Part shown: positions 59,057-64,000 of the stretch, in pieces | Layout: the number at the start of each line of letters is the position of its first letter | Numbering within the stretch: position 1 is the stretch's first letter | Source: Clavibacter michiganensis | GTDB lineage: Bacteria; Actinomycetota; Actinomycetes; Actinomycetales; Microbacteriaceae | Length of the DNA stretch: 64,000 nucleotides | Assembly (NCBI RefSeq): GCF_016907085.1 | Contig: NZ_JAFBBJ010000001.1 | Location: 992,001 to 1,056,000 of the forward strand | Direction: 5' to 3' | Notes under the pieces: generated by a model | Told to the model about the DNA's origin: nothing | What the model saw: the letters and a program-made list of their open reading frames with translations, nothing else | Databases searched by the model: none | Made by a program: the position numbers and the translations under genes

Positions 59057-60058
59057 ATGACCCACGTGTCCCGTACCGCCGCACGGATCCTCGCCCGCAA
59101 ACTCCTCCACCGCCCGGCCCTCGCCGTGGTCGCCGGGGCCGCGGGCCTCCTCGCCCTCGTCGCCGTCTCCCCCGCGGCGTCCGCCACCGCCGACGACACC
59201 GTGCCCGCTCCCTCGACCGTCACGCGATCCGCCGCCGACGCGGCCGACGCCGTCGCCTTCTGGACGCCCGAGCGGCTGGAGGGCGCGGGATCCCCCGAGC
59301 TCACGCGCGTGACCGGCACCCCGACGTCGCCGGACGACACCCCGTCCGCGGACGAGCTCACCACCTCCGCGGCGCGCGACCAGCGCCGCGCCCGCCCCGT
59401 GATCCCCGTGGCGCAGCAGGTGGACCCCGTCTCCCACATCGGCATCGTCGCGTACGTCGTCGACGGCAAGGAGATGAGCTGCACGGGCAACGCCGTCGAG
59501 TCGGAGAACGGCCTCACGGTCGCGACCTCCGGCCACTGCGCGTTCCCCGGGAAGGACCCGTCGAAGATGGTGTTCGTGCCCGGGTACATGAAGGGCGAGC
59601 CGTACACGGTCTGGCCGGTCACCTCGGTGACGCTGCCGGCCGGCTGGCGCGAGACGCTGGATCCGGGCCGCGACACCGCGTTCCTCACGGTCGGCAGCCC
59701 CGACGGGCGCACGCTCACGGAGGCCGTCGGCGCCTCCCCCGTCGAGTTCCACCAGAAGCCGACGCACTACACGACGATCATCGGGTACCCGGCCACGGGC
59801 CGCTTCACGGGCGACGCGCCGTTCCTCTGCAGCGGCACCGCGCGCGCCACGAATCTCGAGGGGCAGAGCGGGCAGGAGCTCGACTGCGACATGAAGGAGG
59901 GCGCGTCGGGCGCCCCGCTGTTCGACGGATCGGGCCCGGGCGCCCGCCAGTACAGCGTGCTGTCCGGCGGCCTGGAGGAGAAGCCGCTCGTGGTCGCGCC
60001 CATCTGGGACCGCGTCATCGAGGCGGCGTACCGCACGGCCCAGTCCCGCGTCGGCTGA
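59057..60058 (+). CDS. secreted trypsin-like serine protease (S1/V8-like)
   Basis: 333-aa exported protease. Signal sequence with a basic start and hydrophobic core (about residues 18-42), a propeptide to about 115, then the protease domain: His160 in TSGHCAF, Asp206 in GRDTAFLTV, Ser284 in EGASGAPLF. Cys142/Cys161 and Cys258/Cys277 are spaced for disulfides. GASGAP rather than GDSGGP points to the glutamyl-endopeptidase/V8-like side, not to Pat-1/Chp-type enzymes. GGAAAGG lies 7 nt upstream. A terminator follows at 60069. Confidence 0.83.
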   Translation: MTHVSRTAARILARKLLHRPALAVVAGAAGLLALVAVSPAASATADDTVPAPSTVTRSAADAADAVAFWTPERLEGAGSPELTRVTGTPTSPDDTPSADELTTSAARDQRRARPVIPVAQQVDPVSHIGIVAYVVDGKEMSCTGNAVESENGLTVATSGHCAFPGKDPSKMVFVPGYMKGEPYTVWPVTSVTLPAGWRETLDPGRDTAFLTVGSPDGRTLTEAVGASPVEFHQKPTHYTTIIGYPATGRFTGDAPFLCSGTARATNLEGQSGQELDCDMKEGASGAPLFDGSGPGARQYSVLSGGLEEKPLVVAPIWDRVIEAAYRTAQSRVG

Positions 60059-60068
60059 TCCGGGCGCA

Positions 60069-60098
60069 GTCGCGCGCCCTCCCGCGAGGGCGCGCGAC
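60069..60098. terminator. bidirectional terminator between convergent genes
   Basis: Perfect 13-bp inverted repeat (60069-60081 and 60086-60098) with loop CCGC, between genes ending at 60058 (+) and 60108 (-). Confidence 0.75.
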
Positions 60099-60107
60099 CC
60101 GGCCCCG

Positions 60108-61268
60108 TCACGGCAGCGTCGTGCTCAGGAAGCCGAGGCCGAAGAAGACCGCGACGAGGGCGATGAGGAGGAGGAGCCCGAGCGTCGGCCGCATCCGGAG
60201 CCGACGGCCGGCCGCCGCGACGCCGCGCGACCGGCGGGTGCGTCTCCGGATCCTCCCCGGCTCCGGCACGGCGAGCGCCTCGTCGGACGCGGTGAGCACG
60301 GAACGCTCCTCGCCCTCGAGCGACCGCAGCCGGTCGTCGCGCCAGCGCTCCCAGCGGTCGACCTTGGCCAATAGGGCGGCGGTGGCGTCGATCACGTCGC
60401 GCCAGCGGTCGGGGTCGAGCGTCACCATGTCCGCGGGCGAGCGCAGCAGCAGGCGGTCGCCGCGGATCTCCACGTCGAATCCGCGCACCCGGTCGACCAG
60501 CACCGCCATCACGTCGGGCGTGAAGAGGTAGAGGGCGTCGCGCTCGTAGCCGTCGGGGCAATAGAGCGCGGCGTGCCGGTCGAAGTCGCCCTCGAGCTCG
60601 AGGCGCTGCGAGCGCGCGACGTCGACGGTCGGCGTCATGGCACGGCGGAGCCGCGTGCGGTTCGAGATGACCTGGATGTGCGGCAGCTCGCGGCGGAGGC
60701 CGATCATCGCGTAGCCGCCGTACTGCGTGATGCCGTCGAACCGCGACCCCTGGTCCAGCTCGTGGTTGCCGAACTCGACGGGACGCACGGTGCGGGGCCG
60801 CATGACGCGGGTGACGAACATGCCGCGCGCGGCGGATCCCATGTGCCCGTCGGAGACCGGCCCGGGCGTGTAGCTGAGGCCGTTGGCCCGCCCGAAGCGG
60901 GTGAGGCGGTAGTGGGAGCGGATCCTGCTGCGGCGGCGGCGGGTGCGGATCAGGCGCCAGGCGAAGAAGACGCCGGTGCCGAACATCGGGATCGCGAACA
61001 CGGTCATGCCGAGGGCGTCGCCGCGGGTCTCGGGGTCATCGGTGAAGATCGCTCCCAGGCCGCCGGCGAGCAGGAGGGTGCCCCCGAGCGGGATCGCGAG
61101 CACGGCGAGGATGCCCAGGGCGATGCGGCCGAGGACGAACAGCGGCGAGACCAGCACGGGGCAGCGCGCGGCGAAGTCGCGGCGGAACCGCCGGAGGTCG
61201 TCGCGGTCGATGCGTCCGGTCAGCGGCGTCGTGTCCAGCTGCGGCCGGCTGGGCGCGTGCGTCGTCAT
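60108..61268 (-). CDS. membrane protein with DUF3137-like cytoplasmic domain
   Basis: 386 aa. Two N-terminal helices (about 43-72 and 86-105), a basic stop-transfer RRRRSRIRSHYR, then a soluble domain: FVTRVMRPRTVRPVEFGNHELDQGS, then HIQVISNRTRLRRAMTP, DRHAALYCPDGYERDALYLFTPDVMAVLVD and EIRGDRLLLRSP. A single C-terminal helix closes the chain (about 363-382). The soluble part recalls DUF3137 proteins (galanin-like naming in some genomes). Function unknown. Confidence 0.68.
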   Translation of the reverse strand: MTTHAPSRPQLDTTPLTGRIDRDDLRRFRRDFAARCPVLVSPLFVLGRIALGILAVLAIPLGGTLLLAGGLGAIFTDDPETRGDALGMTVFAIPMFGTGVFFAWRLIRTRRRRSRIRSHYRLTRFGRANGLSYTPGPVSDGHMGSAARGMFVTRVMRPRTVRPVEFGNHELDQGSRFDGITQYGGYAMIGLRRELPHIQVISNRTRLRRAMTPTVDVARSQRLELEGDFDRHAALYCPDGYERDALYLFTPDVMAVLVDRVRGFDVEIRGDRLLLRSPADMVTLDPDRWRDVIDATAALLAKVDRWERWRDDRLRSLEGEERSVLTASDEALAVPEPGRIRRRTRRSRGVAAAGRRLRMRPTLGLLLLIALVAVFFGLGFLSTTLP

Positions 61269-61384
61269 GGATCCCCTCGTCCCGCGGCGTCGCGGCCGCC
61301 CGTCCACCGTACCGAGGGCGCGGGCGGCGGCCGGCCGGCCGGGCGCCCCCAGCTCGGGCGGCACGGATCCCGCGGGACCGGCGC

Positions 61385-61448
61385 GGGGCCCCGTCAGCGC
61401 GGGGCCCCGTCAGCGCGGGGCCCCGTCAGCGCGGGGCCCTGTCAGCGC
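61385..61448 (+). repeat. four tandem 16-bp repeats overlapping a stop codon
   Basis: Unit GGGGCCCCGTCAGCGC at 61385, 61401, 61417 and 61433 (the last has T for C). The DszC-like gene's TGA (minus strand, 61444-61442) lies in the fourth copy. Each unit also contains a GGGGCCCC palindrome. Confidence 0.85.
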
Positions 61449-62686
61449 GGGAAGGGCGTCGCGCCCACCTTCTCGTAGGCGGCCCACGCGTCGACGGGGC
61501 CGCGACCCGCGACCGCGAACTCCCCGATCGCGCGGGCCTTGTAGATCGCCGGGTTGTGGCTCGCGACGACGCGGGCGTTCCGCCAGTGCCGATCGAGAGC
61601 GCGCTCGCGGAACGTGGCGGACGCTCCCCCGACCTCGAACAGCAGGGTCGCGGCGGCGGGCACCTGGTCGACCGCGTGCACCTGCGCCTGGTAGACGGCG
61701 TTCTCGGCCGCGTCGAGCGTCGGGCGGTCGAGGGCCTCGCCGGGAGGGGCGGTCGCGACGGCCTCGTCGAGGCGGGCCGCGGTCGCGAGCGTTGCGGCGC
61801 GTACGGTGAACGCGGCGGTGGAGATCCGGCCGACGACGTCGAGCACCTGCGGGTCGTCCTGCGGCAGGGCGGCGTTCGCGTGGATGTAGGTGCGCGTGCG
61901 GCTCTGCACGTACCCGACCGCGTCGCGCTCGACCTCGGCCGCGATCCCCGCCAGCACCGCCACGAGGTACAGCTGGTAGAAGGCCTGGATGTGGCTCAGC
62001 GGTGCCTCGCGGTAGGCGGTCACGGTCGCCGGATCCACCTCCACGCCCTGGAAGGTCGTGGTGCCGCTCGCGGTGAGGGTCTGGCCGAAGGCGTCCCAGT
62101 CGTCGACCGCGGTGACGCCCGGCGCGTCGGTGGGGATCGCGAGGGTCACGCGCTCGACGCCGTCGGCAGCCGCGCGACCCGCGGCGAGGTAGATCCAGTC
62201 GGAGTAGAGCGTGCCGGTGGAGTAGTACTTGGTGCCGTCGAGGATCCAGCGGCCCTCGCGCTCCTGGAGGGTCGTGGAGATGTCGGCGAGCGTGTTGCCG
62301 GTCTGCTCGCTCGTGGCGTTGCCGACGAGGGCGCCGGACGCGATGCGACGGATCCACTCCTCGCGCGCGGGCCCGGGAGGCCGGCGCAGCACGAGCTCGA
62401 CGTAGCCGAAGTGGCCGCGGAGCAGGTGCCCGACGTTGGCGTCGGCGGCCGAGAGGTCGATCACGAGCTCGACGAGCTGGGCCAGGGATGCGCCGCGCCC
62501 GCCGTCCGCGACGGGCAGCCGGATCGCGCCGAACCGCGCCTCGCGGAGGAGCGCGACGGCGTCGAACGCGAGCTGCCGGTCGCGCTCGCGGGCGACGGCG
62601 CCGTCGCGGATCCGCGCGAACAGCGGGAGGAACTCCGCCCGCAGGTCGGCGGTGGAGGCGCCCGTCGCGGTCGCCGTGAGCGTCAC
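61442..62686 (-). CDS. acyl-CoA-dehydrogenase-fold flavin monooxygenase (DszC/SfnB-like)
   Basis: 414 aa from GTG 62686, which overlaps the stop of the DszA-like gene. FAD/FMN-binding features are LSAADANVGHLLRGHFGYVE, GNATSEQTGN (T-E-x-x-G site) and WILDGTKYYSTGTLYSDWIYLAA; C-terminal LLFEVGGASATFRERALDRHWRNARVVASHNP is typical of the DszC/SfnB branch rather than true acyl-CoA dehydrogenases. Such enzymes oxygenate organosulfur compounds with reduced flavin. No flavin reductase gene is visible in the window. Confidence 0.84.
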   Translation of the reverse strand: MTLTATATGASTADLRAEFLPLFARIRDGAVARERDRQLAFDAVALLREARFGAIRLPVADGGRGASLAQLVELVIDLSAADANVGHLLRGHFGYVELVLRRPPGPAREEWIRRIASGALVGNATSEQTGNTLADISTTLQEREGRWILDGTKYYSTGTLYSDWIYLAAGRAAADGVERVTLAIPTDAPGVTAVDDWDAFGQTLTASGTTTFQGVEVDPATVTAYREAPLSHIQAFYQLYLVAVLAGIAAEVERDAVGYVQSRTRTYIHANAALPQDDPQVLDVVGRISTAAFTVRAATLATAARLDEAVATAPPGEALDRPTLDAAENAVYQAQVHAVDQVPAAATLLFEVGGASATFRERALDRHWRNARVVASHNPAIYKARAIGEFAVAGRGPVDAWAAYEKVGATPFPR

Positions 62687-64000
62687 GAGAACGCTCCCCG
62701 GTACGCCGCCGCCGGGTGCGACTCCGGCAGCCGGTCGCGCCCGGTCAGCTTGTGCCGCAGAGTGCCGGGCTCGTACTCGCGCTGCTGCAGGCCGCGCTCC
62801 TGGAGCACGGGCGTGACGTGGTCGACGAAGTCCTCGTAGCTGCCGGGGAGGGTCCAGTTGATGACGTTGATCCCGTCGACGCCCGCCTCCTGCCAGCCCG
62901 CGAGCACGTCGGCGATCTGCTCGGGCGTGCCCACGACGCGGCCGCGGAGCTTCGCGGAGAGCCGCGCTAGGTCGGCGATGGTCGACTCCCGGTCGCGCGA
63001 CGCCTCGCGCAGCCAGTTGAGGTGGCTCTGCCCGGCCTGCGTCTCGACCTCGGAGAGCGGCGTCGCGGGATCCAGCTGCTCGCCCGTCTTCGGGTCGAAG
63101 CCGAGGTTGGAGTGCAGGAGGAAGCCGTCGGCGCTCAGGTACTCGTCGATCTCGGCCTCGTTGCGCTTGGCCTCCTCCTCCGTGCTGCCCGTGATGAAGG
63201 ACAGCCCGAGCCAGAACGAGAGGTCGTCCGCGCGACGGCCCGCGTCCACGGCGAGCGCCCGGGTGTCCGCGATGAGGGCGCGGGTCTTCTCGGGCGTCGA
63301 CGACAGGATGAACTGCGCCTCCGCGTTCCGGGCGGCGAAGCGGCGGCCGACGGGCGAGGATCCGGCCTGGAAGAGCACGGGCGTGCGCTGCGGCGACGGC
63401 GACGACAGGTGGGGACCTGCCACCTTGTAGCGCGGGCCCTCGTGGTCGATGCGGTGGATCCTCGACGCGTCCGAGAACACCCCGCGCTCCTTGTCGCGCT
63501 GCAGCGCGTCGTCGTCCCACGATCCCTCCCACAGCTTGTAGACCACGTCGAGGTACTCGTCGGCCCAGGCGTAGCGGGCGTCGTGGTCCTCGAGGCCGTC
63601 GTGACCGAAGTTGCGGGCGGCGCCGTCGAGCGCGCTCGTGACGACGTTCCAGGCGATGCGCCCCTTCGTGATGTGGTCGAGCGTCGACACCTTGCGCGCG
63701 AAGTCGAACGGGTGCGCCTGGAGCACCGAGCTCGTGAACGCGAAGCCGAGGTGCTCGGTGCTCACGGCGAGCGCGGAGATCAGCACGGACGGGTCGTTGC
63801 TCGGGAACTGCAGGCCCTCGCGTGCGTTGACGTCGTAGGCGCCGTCGCCGGGACCGTAGAGGCCGACCACGTCCGCGAAGAACATGGCGTCGAAGCGGCC
63901 GCGCTCGAGGGTCTTCGCGAGGTCCACCCACAGCTCGACGTCGTCGAACTCGTGCTGCCTGGCGGACGGGTGCCGCCACAGGCCGTGCTGGATGTGGCTG
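62683..64000 (-). CDS. NtaA/DszA-family LLM flavin monooxygenase, 5' end beyond the window
   Basis: 439 residues of a reduced-FMN-dependent monooxygenase; the frame is open to the right edge. HGLWRHPSARQHEFDDVELWVDLAKTLERG is the conserved N-terminal region, then FFADVVGLYGPGDGAYDVNA, STLDHITKGRIAWNVVTSALDGAARNFG, and HRIDHEGPRYKVAGPHLSSPSPQRTPVLFQAGSSPVGRRFAARNA. Related enzymes attack nitrilotriacetate, sulfones or pristinamycin. The pairing with a DszC-like protein suggests organosulfur or alkanesulfonate use. Confidence 0.86.
   Translation of the reverse strand, partial: SHIQHGLWRHPSARQHEFDDVELWVDLAKTLERGRFDAMFFADVVGLYGPGDGAYDVNAREGLQFPSNDPSVLISALAVSTEHLGFAFTSSVLQAHPFDFARKVSTLDHITKGRIAWNVVTSALDGAARNFGHDGLEDHDARYAWADEYLDVVYKLWEGSWDDDALQRDKERGVFSDASRIHRIDHEGPRYKVAGPHLSSPSPQRTPVLFQAGSSPVGRRFAARNAEAQFILSSTPEKTRALIADTRALAVDAGRRADDLSFWLGLSFITGSTEEEAKRNEAEIDEYLSADGFLLHSNLGFDPKTGEQLDPATPLSEVETQAGQSHLNWLREASRDRESTIADLARLSAKLRGRVVGTPEQIADVLAGWQEAGVDGINVINWTLPGSYEDFVDHVTPVLQERGLQQREYEPGTLRHKLTGRDRLPESHPAAAYRGAFS

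Noticed and set aside
59057..60058. Membership of the Pat-1/Chp virulence protease family
   Set aside because: The active-site serine motif is GASGAP, not the GDSGG form, and the pro-region does not match what I recall of that family.
61385..61448. CRISPR-like array
   Set aside because: Units are 16 bp, contiguous and without spacers; simple tandem repeats.
1..64000. tRNA, rRNA, riboswitch, insertion sequence, attachment site or replication origin
   Set aside because: I looked for tRNA-like hairpins, transposase motifs, terminal repeats and A+T-rich origin boxes and found none that I could support; a covariance-model scan would be needed to exclude small RNAs.

Overview
The window is a very G+C-rich (about 73% by eye), gene-dense actinobacterial chromosome segment. 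GTG starts, ATGA/GTGA gene overlaps and family content (Stealth protein, DUF3097, protealysin-like protease with emfourin, serine/threonine exporter, secreted serine hydrolases) point to Microbacteriaceae, most probably Clavibacter; this is an inference, as no search was run. About 62 genes are supported, nearly all metabolic, transport or envelope functions. I see no rRNA, tRNA, CRISPR array, insertion sequence or prophage, and no gene-free stretch over 300 bases (the longest, 19505-19725, holds a hairpin terminator and a -10-like site).

Layout. 1-2.7 kb: a C4-dicarboxylate transporter start, divergent from a CitA/DcuS-type sensor kinase and response regulator. 2.8-4.9 kb: protealysin-like metalloprotease, its predicted emfourin inhibitor, and a DUF3097 protein. 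5.0-11.9 kb: a LacI-type repressor divergent from a solute-binding protein, two permeases, an ATPase and a fused glycerophosphodiesterase/inositol-monophosphatase, read as an uptake and catabolic operon for a glycerophosphodiester such as glycerophosphoinositol. 11.9-24.7 kb: single genes including a NUDIX-NYN fusion, an LRV-repeat protein, a quinone oxidoreductase, a flavin amine oxidase whose domain order is circularly permuted, an S4 protein, and a Stealth phosphotransferase coupled to a J-domain protein. 24.8-36.7 kb: purine-oxidation genes (FAD subunit and fused 2Fe-2S/Mo subunit of a xanthine-dehydrogenase-like enzyme, XdhC, permease, guanine deaminase, MocA-like protein), interrupted by three tandem paralogous membrane proteins and a PAP2 phosphatase gene broken by an in-frame stop. 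36.8-45.2 kb: LCP ligase, SufU, gamma-glutamyltransferase, MFS exporter, LLM flavoprotein, inactive-looking SGNH protein, NAD(P)HX epimerase. 45.3-52.6 kb: quinone reductase, amidohydrolase, PaiB-like protein, acyl-CoA ligase, alpha/beta hydrolase, LysR-HTH mini-protein, MutT. 52.6-64 kb: VOC protein under a SoxR/MerR-type promoter, two tandem secreted polyester-hydrolase-like enzymes, ThrE-type exporter, M20 hydrolase, DoxX protein, secreted S1 protease, a membrane protein, and a DszC/DszA-like monooxygenase pair cut by the window end.

Across the window: (i) GGATCC is strongly over-represented and occurs in all three reading frames, like a highly iterated palindrome; (ii) many genes carry a -10 hexamer exactly 6 nt before ATG, implying leaderless mRNAs; (iii) two GGGAAT-N18-GTT promoters match the sigma-R/SigH disulfide-stress consensus; (iv) three micro-ORFs overlap and probably couple to the next gene.
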